Source of the DNA: JANLYQ01 sp031365725
GTDB lineage: Bacteria; Actinomycetota; Actinomycetes; JACCUZ01
Direction of reading: 5' to 3'
Length of the DNA stretch: 49,959 nucleotides
Assembly: GCA_031365725.1 (NCBI GenBank)
Contig: JANLYQ010000088.1
Span: 1 to 49,959 of the forward strand
In this document: positions 8,566 to 16,631 of the stretch, one piece after another
Position numbering within the stretch: position 1 is the stretch's first letter
Layout of the letters: the number at the start of each line of letters is the position of its first letter
Position numbers and translations under genes: made by a program
The notes under the pieces: generated by a model
Database searches by the model: none
The model's input: only the letters and a program-made list of their open reading frames with translations
What the model was told of the DNA's origin: nothing

Positions 8566-9006
8566 GTGGAGGACATCGACCGTCAGATCGTGTCGCTGCT
8601 CGGCACGGACGGGCGGATGAGCTACACGGACCTGGGCAAGGCGACCGGACTGTCCACCTCCGCCGTGCACCAGCGGGTGCGCCGCCTCGAGTCGCGCGGG
8701 GTCATCCGCGGTTATGCCGCCGTCGTCGACGCCGGCTCTGTCGGCCTGTCGCTCACGGCGTTCATCTCTATCCGGCCGATCGACCCGGCCGCGCCCGACG
8801 ACGCACCTGAGCGGTTGCGTGGCCTGACCGAGATCGAGTCGTGCTACTCGGTCGCCGGCGACGAGAGCTACATCCTCGTCGTGCACGTCGCGGCCCCTGG
8901 GGACCTCGAGACACTGCTGGCCCGGATCAGGGCCGAGGCCAATGTCTCGACGCGTACGACGATCGTGCTCAGCACGCCGTACGAGCGCCGCACGCTCGAG
9001 GTCTGA
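8566..9006 (+). CDS. Lrp/AsnC family transcriptional regulator
   Basis: Feast/famine regulator of 146 residues, typical for the family. The N-terminal winged helix-turn-helix covers about residues 1-55 (DRQIVSLLGTDGRMSYTDLG, then STSAVHQRVRRLESRGVI), followed by the RAM ligand-binding and oligomerisation domain (GLSLTAFISIRPID, SCYSVAGDESYILVVHV). The GTG at 8566 is chosen because it begins exactly at the conserved first helix and lies seven bases after a -10 element; the open frame upstream is shadow. The gene is monocistronic and stands 0.6 kb from the lysine 2,3-aminomutase gene. Since many Lrp/AsnC proteins sense amino acids, control of the nearby lysine genes is a reasonable but unproven idea. 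Confidence 0.88.
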   Translation: MEDIDRQIVSLLGTDGRMSYTDLGKATGLSTSAVHQRVRRLESRGVIRGYAAVVDAGSVGLSLTAFISIRPIDPAAPDDAPERLRGLTEIESCYSVAGDESYILVVHVAAPGDLETLLARIRAEANVSTRTTIVLSTPYERRTLEV

Positions 9007-9066
9007 CCAGTCCGCGCCTTGGACGCTGCGTCCAGCGTTCGAGACGGTTCCTGCTCAGGTAAAGGG

Positions 9067-9180
9067 CGGGCAATGGGAAACCCCGGCACAGTCAAAGATT
9101 GTGAGCTCGGCTTGCCTGCGGCGCCCCGGTGCGAATGAATACAACAGAAATGCCCGACCGGGGGAGGCGTTATCGGTCGG
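9067..9180 (+). promoter_or_regulatory. possible structured 5' leader of the CAP gene
   Basis: The 210-base gap before the CAP gene can fold into nested stems. A 7-bp closing stem (9067-9073 with 9112-9118, one G-U) encloses two small hairpins (GGG/CCC at 9075-9083; CACAG/TTGTG at 9087-9103), giving a three-way junction. An AT-richer linker follows, then a perfect 7-bp stem CCGACCG (9154-9160)/CGGTCGG (9174-9180). GGGGGAGG occurs twice (9160-9167, 9183-9190). I could not match it to a riboswitch class I know; the c-di-AMP, c-di-GMP and cobalamin signatures are absent. Confidence 0.35.
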
Positions 9181-9216
9181 TAGGGGGAGGACCTGTCACC
9201 TAGTGAAGGGCCTCAC

Positions 9217-9666
9217 GTGCGCATCAGATCCGCCTGTGTCACCATCCTCGTCGCCCTCGGTCTGGCCGCTTCGGGCCTCCTGACCGGCGCGGCGCCCGCT
9301 TCGGCGGCGACCTCCTTCGAGGCCCAGATGGTGGCGCGGATCAACGTGGCCCGGGTGCGCCACGGCCAGCGACCAGTCACGATCAACCCCGTGCTCACCG
9401 CCGCCGCCCGCTCCCACACCGGCGCGATGACCAGCAAGCACGCGCTCTTCCACACCGCGTCCTTCACGACGGTCTGCTGCTGGCGCAGCATCGCCGAGAA
9501 CGTCGGCTTCGGCGGCTCGGTCCGAACTCTGCACCTGGCGTTCATGCGGTCGCCGCACCACCGGGCCAACATCCTGGACCGGCGCATGCGTGAGGTCGGC
9601 GTCGGGGTCGCCGTGGTCAACGGTCAGGTCTGGGTGACCCAGCTGTTCCGTCAGCCGATGCGCTGA
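9217..9666 (+). CDS. secreted CAP/SCP domain protein
   Basis: Small exported protein of 149 residues: a signal peptide (basic start, hydrophobic core, APASA before the cleavage site near residue 31) followed directly by a single CAP domain. Family motifs include INVARVRHGQRP, AARSHTGAM, SIAENVGFGG, SPHHRANILD and the C-terminal GQVWVTQLF. Bacterial CAP proteins are extracellular and of uncertain function; some bind lipids or act at the cell wall. A Cys-Cys pair (VCCWRS) is present. The GTG start is supported by GAAGGG (9205-9210) six bases upstream. The long structured upstream region suggests control at the RNA level. The 3' end overlaps the opposing kamA gene by 16 bases. Confidence 0.85.
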   Translation: MRIRSACVTILVALGLAASGLLTGAAPASAATSFEAQMVARINVARVRHGQRPVTINPVLTAAARSHTGAMTSKHALFHTASFTTVCCWRSIAENVGFGGSVRTLHLAFMRSPHHRANILDRRMREVGVGVAVVNGQVWVTQLFRQPMR

Positions 9667-11099
9667 GCGTCGACCAGCTGGCCCGCTGCGGCGGTGCGTG
9701 AGGCCGCTGCCGCCTGGACCGCGGCGTCGTGGTCGACCGACGGACCGTGCTCACGCCACCACGCTTGACCGGCCGCCGGCAGCGTGTGGATCGGGTCGTA
9801 GTACTCGTAGTGCCGGCTCAGTGCGTCCGGGTCGCTGGACTCGATGCCGGTGCGGTAGTTCTTGGTCCAGTAGGAGATGCCGCGCTCGGCGTCGTACTCC
9901 TCGATCTGGTGCACCCACCGCTTGCCGACGAACGGCACGTCACAGATGATCCGCGGCGTCGCAAAACCAGGGAGGTAGCCCATCATCGCGTGCTGCAGCT
10001 TCTGGGCCTCGCCCACCGACACCCGCCAGTGCTCCGAGAACGGGATCATGTCGCACATGTAGAAGTAGTAGGGCATGATCCCGGCGCCGTCGAGCAGGGC
10101 GAAGCACAGGTCCAGCAGGTCGGTGCTCGTCGCGTTGACCCCGTGCATCAGCACGCCCTGGTTGCGGACGTCGCGTACCCCGGCCTCCAACATCGCACTC
10201 GTGGCCTGGGCCACCAACGGTGTCACCGAGGCGGCGTTGTTGACGTGGGTGTGGATCGCGAGGTGGACTCCGCGGGCGCGGGCCACCGTGGCGAGCCGCT
10301 CCATGCCGGCGCGGACGTCGTCCTGCAGCCAGTGCTGGGGGAGACCCATGAGGGCCTTGGTCGCCAACCGGATGTCGCGGATGTTCTCGATGTCGAGCAG
10401 CCGGGCCACGAAGGCCTCGAGGTTCTTGAACGGCATGTTGGCCACGTCGCCACCGGAGACGACGACGTCGCGGACCCCGGGCGACCGGCGCAGGTAGTCG
10501 ATCATCGCGTCGTAGCGGTCCACCGGCTTGAGGTCGAACTTCAGCTTGTCGATGACCGGCGTCGAGTTGCCGACGAGGTCCATCCGGGTGCAGTGCCCGC
10601 AGTACTGCGGACAGGTCGGCAGCAGCTCGGCGAGGACCTTGGTCGGATAGCGGTGCGTCAACCCCTCGGCGACCCACATGTCGTGCTCGTGCAGTGAGTC
10701 CCGGGTGGCGTGCGGGTGGCTCGGCCAGTCGGTGCGCCGGTCGGAGAACACCGGCAGCATGTAGACCCGCACGGGGTCGGCGTACAGCGCGTCGGTCCAG
10801 GACTGACCGTCGGAGGGACCAGTGGGCACCATCGTGTTCATCATCTGCGGGGGGACCAGCATCGACATGGTCGCCCGCTCGGCCTGGTCACGCTCGAGGT
10901 CGGCATAGAACCGGTCCTCGATCAGGTCACCCATCAGCTGACGTAGCTGCTTGACGTTCTTGACGCAGTGCGCGCGCTGCCATTGCACGCTGGCCCAGTC
11001 GGCCTCGGTGACGTCCCGGAGGCCCGGCAGGCGCCGCCAGTCGGGCTCCACCAGCTCGCGCCGGCGGTAGGCGTAGGGCTGCTCCAGGGGGGTGGGCAC
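9651..11099 (-). CDS. kamA: L-lysine 2,3-aminomutase (radical SAM)
   Basis: Radical SAM, PLP-dependent enzyme converting L-lysine to L-beta-lysine, the first step of lysine fermentation. It is 482 residues, slightly longer than clostridial KamA. The [4Fe-4S] motif is C163-PQY-C167-GH-C170, followed by VSGGD. Two Asp residues that appear to match the substrate epsilon-ammonium ligands of the Clostridium subterminale enzyme are kept: D350 in MCDMIPFSEHWR and D387 in ICDVPFVGKRW, favouring lysine over glutamate. The PLP lysine is probably K393, but the usual glycine-rich loop before it is replaced by PFVGK. GTG start with AAGGAG eight bases upstream. It diverges from kdd, the pathway dehydrogenase. 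An osmolyte (acetyl-beta-lysine) role is less likely because no acetyltransferase is adjacent. Confidence 0.9.
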   Translation of the reverse strand: MPTPLEQPYAYRRRELVEPDWRRLPGLRDVTEADWASVQWQRAHCVKNVKQLRQLMGDLIEDRFYADLERDQAERATMSMLVPPQMMNTMVPTGPSDGQSWTDALYADPVRVYMLPVFSDRRTDWPSHPHATRDSLHEHDMWVAEGLTHRYPTKVLAELLPTCPQYCGHCTRMDLVGNSTPVIDKLKFDLKPVDRYDAMIDYLRRSPGVRDVVVSGGDVANMPFKNLEAFVARLLDIENIRDIRLATKALMGLPQHWLQDDVRAGMERLATVARARGVHLAIHTHVNNAASVTPLVAQATSAMLEAGVRDVRNQGVLMHGVNATSTDLLDLCFALLDGAGIMPYYFYMCDMIPFSEHWRVSVGEAQKLQHAMMGYLPGFATPRIICDVPFVGKRWVHQIEEYDAERGISYWTKNYRTGIESSDPDALSRHYEYYDPIHTLPAAGQAWWREHGPSVDHDAAVQAAAASRTAAAGQLVDAQRIG

Positions 11100-11274
11100 G
11101 AGGGGCTCCTTGAGGACGTGCAGGCGTCGGGACAGACAGGTCGGTCAGCGAGCGAGATCCGGACGAGATGACGCGCGGTCCCGGCAGACTACGGGAGATG
11201 TTTCGGCGCTTCCACCACCTGACCGTAGGATTTGCGGTGGCCGCTCGGCCGATCCCGCTCGAAAGGACCCCGTC

Positions 11275-12327
11275 GTGACCGCGTCCAGCTCCCCGGTCGG
11301 CCTGCACCGGGTCCTCGCGCCCGTCGGGACGCTGCCCCAGGCGGCCCAGCGGCTCGACCCGTCCCCGGCCATCGGCCCGGACGAGGTGCGGATCAGGGTG
11401 GAGCGGCTGAACCTCGATGCTGCGTCCTTCCGCCAGCTCACCACCGCCCACGCCGGTGACGGGGACGCGGTGCGCGCCGCGGTGCTCGCGATCGTCGCCG
11501 AGCGCGGCAAGATGCAGAACCCGGTCACCGGCTCCGGCGGCATGCTCGTCGGGGTGGTCGACGAGGTCGGCCCCGAGTCGCCACTCGGCCTGGCCGTGGG
11601 GGACCGGGTGGCGACCCTGGTGTCGCTCTCCCTGACCCCGTTGATGCTCACCGACGGCCTGGCCGAGTGGGACGGGTGCTCCGAGCAGGTGCCTGCCCAG
11701 GGTCACGCCATCCTGTTCGGCCGCTCCATCGCGGCCCTGCTGCCCGACGACCTGCCCGGCGAGCTCGCCATGGCGGTTCTCGACGTCTGTGGCGCGCCGG
11801 CTCTGACCGCTCGCGTCGTGGCGTCGTACGCCGGTCAGGGCCGCACTCCGCTGGTGGCAGTCGTCGGTGGCGCCGGCAAGAGCGGGTCGATGTCGCTAGC
11901 GGCGGCCCGTCGGGCGGGCGCACGTACGGTCGGGGTGGTCCCGGTGGAGCGCGAGGCGCAGTCGTTGCTCGCGAGCGGACTTGCCGACCACGTCACTTTG
12001 GCCGACGCCCGCGACCCGGTGGCTCTCGGCGCCGCTGTCGAGTCCGCGCTCGGCGCGCCGGCCGACGTCACCGTCGTGTGTGTTGACGTGCCCGGGTGCG
12101 AGCACGGTGCAGTGCTGGCCACCGCCGACGGCGGCACCGTCATCTTCTTCTCGATGGCGACGTCCTTCTCGGCGGCCGCCCTGGGCGCCGAGGGTCTGGC
12201 CGCTGACGTCACCATGCTGATCGGCAACGGCTACGTCCCCGGCCACGCCGACCTGGCCATGGACCTGCTGCGGGAGGTGCCCGCGCTGCGCGCGATGTTC
12301 GAAGAGCGGATCGGCCACCGCGGTTAG
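11275..12327 (+). CDS. kdd: L-erythro-3,5-diaminohexanoate dehydrogenase
   Basis: NAD(P)-dependent oxidative deaminase converting 3,5-diaminohexanoate to 5-amino-3-oxohexanoate, step three of anaerobic-type lysine breakdown. The 350-residue protein carries family-specific stretches: GLHRVLAPVGTLPQAAQRLD at the N-terminus, RLNLDAASFRQL, ERGKMQNPVTGSGGMLVGVV, GDRVATLVSLSLTPLML, and the Rossmann segment VVGGAGKSGSMSLAAARRAG. These separate it from ordinary zinc alcohol dehydrogenases, whose fold it shares. GTG start with GAAAGGA (11261-11267) seven bases upstream; a TAGGAT -10-like element lies at 11226-11231. It diverges from kamA across 175 bases, which must hold both promoters, and is followed after 14 bases by an amidohydrolase gene in the same direction. 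Confidence 0.9.
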   Translation: MTASSSPVGLHRVLAPVGTLPQAAQRLDPSPAIGPDEVRIRVERLNLDAASFRQLTTAHAGDGDAVRAAVLAIVAERGKMQNPVTGSGGMLVGVVDEVGPESPLGLAVGDRVATLVSLSLTPLMLTDGLAEWDGCSEQVPAQGHAILFGRSIAALLPDDLPGELAMAVLDVCGAPALTARVVASYAGQGRTPLVAVVGGAGKSGSMSLAAARRAGARTVGVVPVEREAQSLLASGLADHVTLADARDPVALGAAVESALGAPADVTVVCVDVPGCEHGAVLATADGGTVIFFSMATSFSAAALGAEGLAADVTMLIGNGYVPGHADLAMDLLREVPALRAMFEERIGHRG

Positions 12328-12341
12328 GGGACGATGGACCG

Positions 12342-13877
12342 ATGCCCACGACTCTGCTCCACCACGGCCGCGTGCACTCCCCGGACCACCCGTCGGCGAC
12401 CGCGATGCTGGTCCACGACGGGCTGGTCGCCTGGGTCGGCACCGACGCCGAGGCTCCCGGGGCTGACGACGTCGACGGGCCGCTGGACTCGGTGGATCTC
12501 GAGGGCTCCTGGGTGGCTCCGGCGTTCGTCGACGCGCACGTCCATGCCACCGCCACCGGGCAGTCGTTGACCGGTCTGGACCTCTCGACCACCCGGAACC
12601 TGGCGGAGTGCCTCACCCAGGTGGAGGAGGCCGGTCGGCGGGCCCGAGGGCGGGCGATCCTCGGCCACGGGTGGGACGAGACCACCTGGCCGGAGCGGCG
12701 AGCGCCGACCCGGCAGGAGCTGGACCGGGCGTCGTACGGCGGGGTGGTCTATCTCAGCCGGATCGACGTGCACTCGGCGGTGGTGAGCTCGGCTCTGCTG
12801 GCGGCGGTGCCGGAGGCGCGCGGGCGGGACGGCTGGTCCGAGTCGGGGCACCTGACCCGCGACGCCCACCATGCCGTACGGCGGGTGGCCCGGGACTCGG
12901 TGAGCCCGGCGGCGCGGCGGACGTTGCAGCAGGCGACGCTGGCCCGCGCCGCGGCGCTGGGCATCGCGTCGATGCACGAGTGCTCGGGGCCGGACATCGC
13001 CGGGGCCGATGACCTTGCTGCCCTGCTCGACCTGGCTGCCGAGCAGCCAGGTCCGGAGGTGGTCGGCTACTGGGGCGAGGCTTCCTGGCTCGGTGGCGTC
13101 ACCCGCGCCCAGGAGCTCGGGGCGCTCGGCGCGGCGGGTGATCTGTTCGCCGACGGGTCGATCGGGTCCCACACCGCCGCCCTGTGCAGCCCCTATGCCG
13201 ACGCCGAGCACACCGGGCACGCCTACCTGACGGCGGCGCAGGTGCGCGACCACGTGGTGGCCTGCACGACCGCAGGTCTTCAGGCCGGCTTCCACGCCAT
13301 CGGCGACGGCGCCCTCGAGGCGGTCGTGGCCGGCTTTCGCGAGGCGGCCGCTGCGCTGGGGGGGGACGCGGTGCGCACCGCCCGGCACCGCATCGAGCAC
13401 CTGGAGATGCCGGCACCGACCCACCTGACGGTGCTCGCCCGGTTGGGTGTCGTCGCCTCGGTGCAGCCGGCCTTCGACCGGCTCTGGGGCGGTGCCACCG
13501 GGATGTACGCCGACCGCCTGGGCCGCCCGCGGGCCCTGGGGCTGAACCCGTTCGCCGCCCTGGCTGCGGCCGGCGTGGTCCTCGCGCTGGGGTCGGACGC
13601 ACCGGTGACACCCCTGGACCCGTGGGGAGGTGTGCGGGCGGCTGTCGCCCACCAGACCTCGGGCTCCGGTCTGGATCTGGTGGCCGCGTTCGACGCGCAC
13701 ACCCGCGGCGGCCGGCTCGCCGCGCGGCAGGACGACCAGGGGGTGCTCACCGTGGGAGCGCCGGCGACCTTCGCAGTCTGGGACCTCGGCGGTCTCCACG
13801 ACCCCAAGGCCCTCGACGACGGACCCACCTGCCTGCGCACCGTCGTACGCGGTCAGACCCTCGCGTCAACCCGGTGA
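12342..13877 (+). CDS. YtcJ-like metal-dependent amidohydrolase
   Basis: Amidohydrolase-superfamily enzyme of 511 residues in the YtcJ/amidohydrolase-3 branch. A small beta-sandwich N-terminus leads into the TIM barrel with the metal motif VDAHVH, then FADGSIGSHTA, HAIGDGA, RHRIEHLE, and GSDAPV with the catalytic Asp; the C-terminal strand returns to the sandwich domain. Substrates in this branch are very varied (N-acyl or formyl compounds, cyclic amides) and cannot be assigned. The ATG is 14 bases after the kdd stop, so it is probably co-transcribed with a lysine-catabolic gene. It could hydrolyse a lactam or acylated lysine derivative feeding the pathway, but this is inference from position only. 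Confidence 0.85.
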   Translation: MPTTLLHHGRVHSPDHPSATAMLVHDGLVAWVGTDAEAPGADDVDGPLDSVDLEGSWVAPAFVDAHVHATATGQSLTGLDLSTTRNLAECLTQVEEAGRRARGRAILGHGWDETTWPERRAPTRQELDRASYGGVVYLSRIDVHSAVVSSALLAAVPEARGRDGWSESGHLTRDAHHAVRRVARDSVSPAARRTLQQATLARAAALGIASMHECSGPDIAGADDLAALLDLAAEQPGPEVVGYWGEASWLGGVTRAQELGALGAAGDLFADGSIGSHTAALCSPYADAEHTGHAYLTAAQVRDHVVACTTAGLQAGFHAIGDGALEAVVAGFREAAAALGGDAVRTARHRIEHLEMPAPTHLTVLARLGVVASVQPAFDRLWGGATGMYADRLGRPRALGLNPFAALAAAGVVLALGSDAPVTPLDPWGGVRAAVAHQTSGSGLDLVAAFDAHTRGGRLAARQDDQGVLTVGAPATFAVWDLGGLHDPKALDDGPTCLRTVVRGQTLASTR

Positions 13878-13947
13878 GCACGCGGACGTCTTGAGGTGCG
13901 CAGGGCCCACTCGGGTCCAGCGGAGCAGAGTCGTCGAAGGAGACGCC

Positions 13948-15261
13948 ATGCGCTGTTCGCCGCATCGACCGATCGCCAGACTGACCCCACCGCGACGGGC
14001 TGCCCTGATCGGAGCCGCGCTCTCCGTGGCCGTCGCCACGGCGGTCGTGGGGCCGTCACCCGCTGCCGCGACGGCTCACCACCGCGCTGACGCGACGGTG
14101 GTGATTACCTGGAACGCCATCGCCGCGCGGACCATCTTCACCGAGAACCTCACGCCGATCCCGTCGTCCGGGCTCTACTTCGGTTTCGTCGGCCGGGCTG
14201 TCCTGGACGCCGTGAGCGGCGACGATGAGAGCCAGGCCTCGAGGGAATACCATGGGGACGGCGATGGCGACGGCTTCTCCCGGGAAGCCGCTGCCGCCAC
14301 AGCCGCCTACCGGGTCCTGGTCACCTACTTCCCCGGATCGGCCGCGCAACTCGAAGCCGACCGGGCGGCCACGGTGGACGTCTTGCCGGCCGACGCCGCC
14401 CGCAGGCGCGGCATCGCCGCAGGTGAAGCGGCAGCGGCCCGGGTCATCGCCTCCCGAGTCGACGACGGTCGCGGGGCGGCCATCACGCTGACCCCGGGAA
14501 CCCTGCCGGGCCAGTGGCGCCCGACCCCGGACGCCTTCGCCCCGATGCTGGTGCCGTGGCTCGGTTTTGTCCGGCCGCTCGTTCTGAGCTCGCCGACCCA
14601 GATCAGGTTGCCTGGGCCAGATGCCCTCGGCTCCGTGGCGTACGCCCGAGACTTTGCCGAGGTCAAGGACTACGGCGCCAAGACCGGCTCACTGCGCAGC
14701 CCCGCGCAGACCGAGACGGCGCTGTTCTTCACCGCGAACGCTGTCGCGCAGTACCAGGAGGCGATGCGGGAGCAGGTCACCCGACGCGGCTTCGGCATCA
14801 CCGCTGCGGCTCGCGCTTTCAGTCTTCTCGGGACCGCCACCGCCGACTCGCTGATCGCCTGCTGGCGGGCAAAGTACGACTACGCCTTCTGGCGCCCGGT
14901 CACCGCGATCCGGCTTGCCGACACCGACGGGAACCCGGCCACCGTCGCTGACCCGACCTGGACGCCGCTCGTCGCGACCCCGCCGTACGGCGACTACGTC
15001 AGCGGCCACGCGTGCGTCACGGGCGCAGCTGTCGGAGTCATGAGCCGCCTGTTCGGAACCGAGCACCTCGACATCCGGCTGACCTCCTCGGTCACCGGCA
15101 CGACGCGGGTCTATCCCACGGCGGCGTCGCTGGATGCCGACACCATGAACGCGCGCATCTGGCTCGGGCTGCACTTCCGTCGGGCGATGACCGACGGCAA
15201 CCGCCTCGGTCACCGGGTGGCCGACATCGTCGTGGGGCAGGCCGAGGACCACGACTCCTGA
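13948..15261 (+). CDS. secreted vanadium-dependent haloperoxidase-like (PAP2-fold) protein
   Basis: Exported protein of 437 residues with a signal peptide (cleavage near ATAHH, about residue 47) and a vanadium-haloperoxidase/PAP2 all-helical domain. The vanadate-binding pattern is complete and correctly spaced: K309 in KYDYAFWRP with R316 seven residues on, SGH with H354, and R403-IWLGL-H409, as in fungal vanadium chloroperoxidase (K353, R360, H404, R490, H496). It could oxidise halides with peroxide, or act as a phosphatase, since both activities occur in the fold. ATG at 13948 is preceded by GAAGGAG; the longer open frame to the left is a shadow of the amidohydrolase gene. It lies 70 bases after that gene and may have its own promoter. 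Confidence 0.82.
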   Translation: MRCSPHRPIARLTPPRRAALIGAALSVAVATAVVGPSPAAATAHHRADATVVITWNAIAARTIFTENLTPIPSSGLYFGFVGRAVLDAVSGDDESQASREYHGDGDGDGFSREAAAATAAYRVLVTYFPGSAAQLEADRAATVDVLPADAARRRGIAAGEAAAARVIASRVDDGRGAAITLTPGTLPGQWRPTPDAFAPMLVPWLGFVRPLVLSSPTQIRLPGPDALGSVAYARDFAEVKDYGAKTGSLRSPAQTETALFFTANAVAQYQEAMREQVTRRGFGITAAARAFSLLGTATADSLIACWRAKYDYAFWRPVTAIRLADTDGNPATVADPTWTPLVATPPYGDYVSGHACVTGAAVGVMSRLFGTEHLDIRLTSSVTGTTRVYPTAASLDADTMNARIWLGLHFRRAMTDGNRLGHRVADIVVGQAEDHDS

Positions 15262-15268
15262 CACCGGG

Positions 15269-15291
15269 CGGCCAACCTGGGAGGGTGGCCG
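15269..15291 (+). terminator. weak hairpin after the haloperoxidase-like gene
   Basis: CGGCCA (15269-15274) pairs with TGGCCG (15286-15291) around an 11-base loop, eight bases after the stop codon. It has no U-tract. Placement suggests a terminator, but six pairs is weak. Confidence 0.25.
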
Positions 15292-15327
15292 TGTCAACCC
15301 CATGAGGTCCTGGACGTCTGGACTGCC

Positions 15328-15933
15328 GTGAGCCTGATCTGGGGGAGCAGTAGGCCTGGGGCCGGTGTCGTGCCGGTCCCGGGTCCTCGGCTGGGCCGGG
15401 CCGAGGTGCACGCCACGGTCGCTCAGGGCACCCAGGACGTCGAACCGGCCGTCACAGTCGAGCTCCTCTTCGAGCTGCACTATGTGCACCTGGTACGGCT
15501 TGCCCGCCACCTGCTGGACGACCCCGACGACGCAGAAGATGTCGTGATGGACGCCTTCGCCGGGCTCGAGCGCCGATGGCGACAGGTCCGTCACCCCGAG
15601 GACGCCTTCTTCTACCTGCGCTCCAGCGTGGTCAACGGGACCCGTAGCCGACTGCGCCGGCTGCGGATCGCGCGGGACCGGCTGCACACCCAGCTCGACC
15701 GGGACGCCGCCCCCGCCGAACAGCGGGCCATGCTCCGCCTCGAGCACCAGGCGGTCGCGCAGGCGGTACGACGCCTTCCCCGGCGCCAGCGTGAGGTCCT
15801 GGTGCTGCGCTACTACGGCGGGGCCAGCGAGATCGAGATCGCCGACCTGCTGAGCATCACGACAGGCTCGGTCAAGACCCACGCGTCGCGAGGACTGCGC
15901 GCGGTCGCCGTCGCACTGGAGGGAACGTCATGA
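15328..15933 (+). CDS. ECF-type RNA polymerase sigma factor (SigE-like actinobacterial group)
   Basis: Extracytoplasmic-function sigma factor of up to 201 residues. Region 2 spans about 50-115 (LLFELHYVHLVRLARHLLDD, DAEDVVMDAFAGLERRW) and region 4 about 135-195 (LRLEHQAVAQAVRRLPRRQR, then a helix-turn-helix in ASEIEIADLLSITTGSVKTH). The start is uncertain: GTG at 15328 is the longest form, and later GTG codons before region 2 are possible because the first 45 or so residues have no family match. The next gene overlaps by ATGA and encodes a single-pass membrane protein, probably its partner. Such pairs usually respond to envelope signals; the promoter recognised cannot be predicted here. Confidence 0.82.
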   Translation: MSLIWGSSRPGAGVVPVPGPRLGRAEVHATVAQGTQDVEPAVTVELLFELHYVHLVRLARHLLDDPDDAEDVVMDAFAGLERRWRQVRHPEDAFFYLRSSVVNGTRSRLRRLRIARDRLHTQLDRDAAPAEQRAMLRLEHQAVAQAVRRLPRRQREVLVLRYYGGASEIEIADLLSITTGSVKTHASRGLRAVAVALEGTS

Positions 15934-16595
15934 CCACCGAGGCGGTGGAGGCGCTGATCGTCGAGACCTTGCTCGCCGACGACAGCCGCCCGGTCGACAC
16001 ACGAGCTGGACGCAACGGGATCGCCGTCCGCAGAACCCGGCACGTCGGGCGGCGTCGGCATCGCGAATGGGTGCTGGCGGTGGCTGCTGTTGTCCTGATC
16101 GCGGCCTCGACCCCCCTACTGACCCCGCGACACGACACGCGTCACACAGCGGCGTCGAACAAGTCGGCCCCGGTCGTGCTGTTCTCACCCACCGCACCGC
16201 CGAGCTCCGTCTCTCCCTCCGGTCTCCCGGTGGGGCTGCTACAGGCCAGCATCGCGGTGACCACCGGCCCCGGCCAGGGCCGGTACGAGTTTCGACTGCT
16301 GGTGCGGGCGGACGGGACCGGCCAGATCAAGGTCTACGACTTCGACTACAGCGGCTTCGACAGTTTCGTCGACCCCTTCGACGTCACCCTGTCCCTCCTG
16401 GCGCCGGGGCGGGTCGCGGCGGTCTACCGCGGCCAGACCTGCCTCACCCTGGGGTTCGTGATCAACGGGGCGGCGGTGAGCATCCGCGGCGCCCACGCCA
16501 CGGGGGTCTGCATCACGTCCCCGGAGACGGCCGCGGCCCTGACCGGGCTCACCATCGCGGTGCGCCCGCTGCCGCCCTCGGGCCGCATCGGCTGA
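15930..16595 (+). CDS. single-pass membrane protein coupled to ECF sigma factor
   Basis: Protein of 221 residues that I do not recognise as a named family. An Arg/His-rich cytoplasmic N-terminus (1-45), one transmembrane helix around residues 47-62 (EWVLAVAAVVLIAAS), a Ser/Pro-rich linker, and an extracytoplasmic domain of about 130 residues with two Cys (QTCLTLG and GVCITS) that could form a disulfide. The ATG overlaps the sigma factor stop by four bases, so the two are translationally coupled. Placement and topology suggest an anti-sigma factor or sensor, but the zinc anti-sigma motif (HxxxCxxC) is absent, so the cytoplasmic segment would have to bind sigma differently. It converges on plsC with a strong hairpin between. 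Confidence 0.6.
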   Translation: MTTEAVEALIVETLLADDSRPVDTRAGRNGIAVRRTRHVGRRRHREWVLAVAAVVLIAASTPLLTPRHDTRHTAASNKSAPVVLFSPTAPPSSVSPSGLPVGLLQASIAVTTGPGQGRYEFRLLVRADGTGQIKVYDFDYSGFDSFVDPFDVTLSLLAPGRVAAVYRGQTCLTLGFVINGAAVSIRGAHATGVCITSPETAAALTGLTIAVRPLPPSGRIG

Positions 16596-16602
16596 GCCAG
16601 CA

Positions 16603-16631
16603 CCAGCGACGGCCGGGTCAGCTGTCGCTGG
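16603..16631. terminator. bidirectional terminator hairpin between convergent genes
   Basis: Perfect 8-bp stem CCAGCGAC (16603-16610)/GTCGCTGG (16624-16631) with a 13-base loop, lying in the gap between the sigma-partner gene (stop 16595) and the acyltransferase gene on the other strand, and covering the latter's stop codon (16618-16620). There is no U-tract, but its position between convergent genes fits a shared terminator. Confidence 0.5.

Noticed and set aside
9007..9216. c-di-AMP (ydaO) riboswitch before the CAP gene
   Set aside because: Such switches precede wall-hydrolase genes in Actinobacteria, but the conserved core and its 3' signature are missing here.
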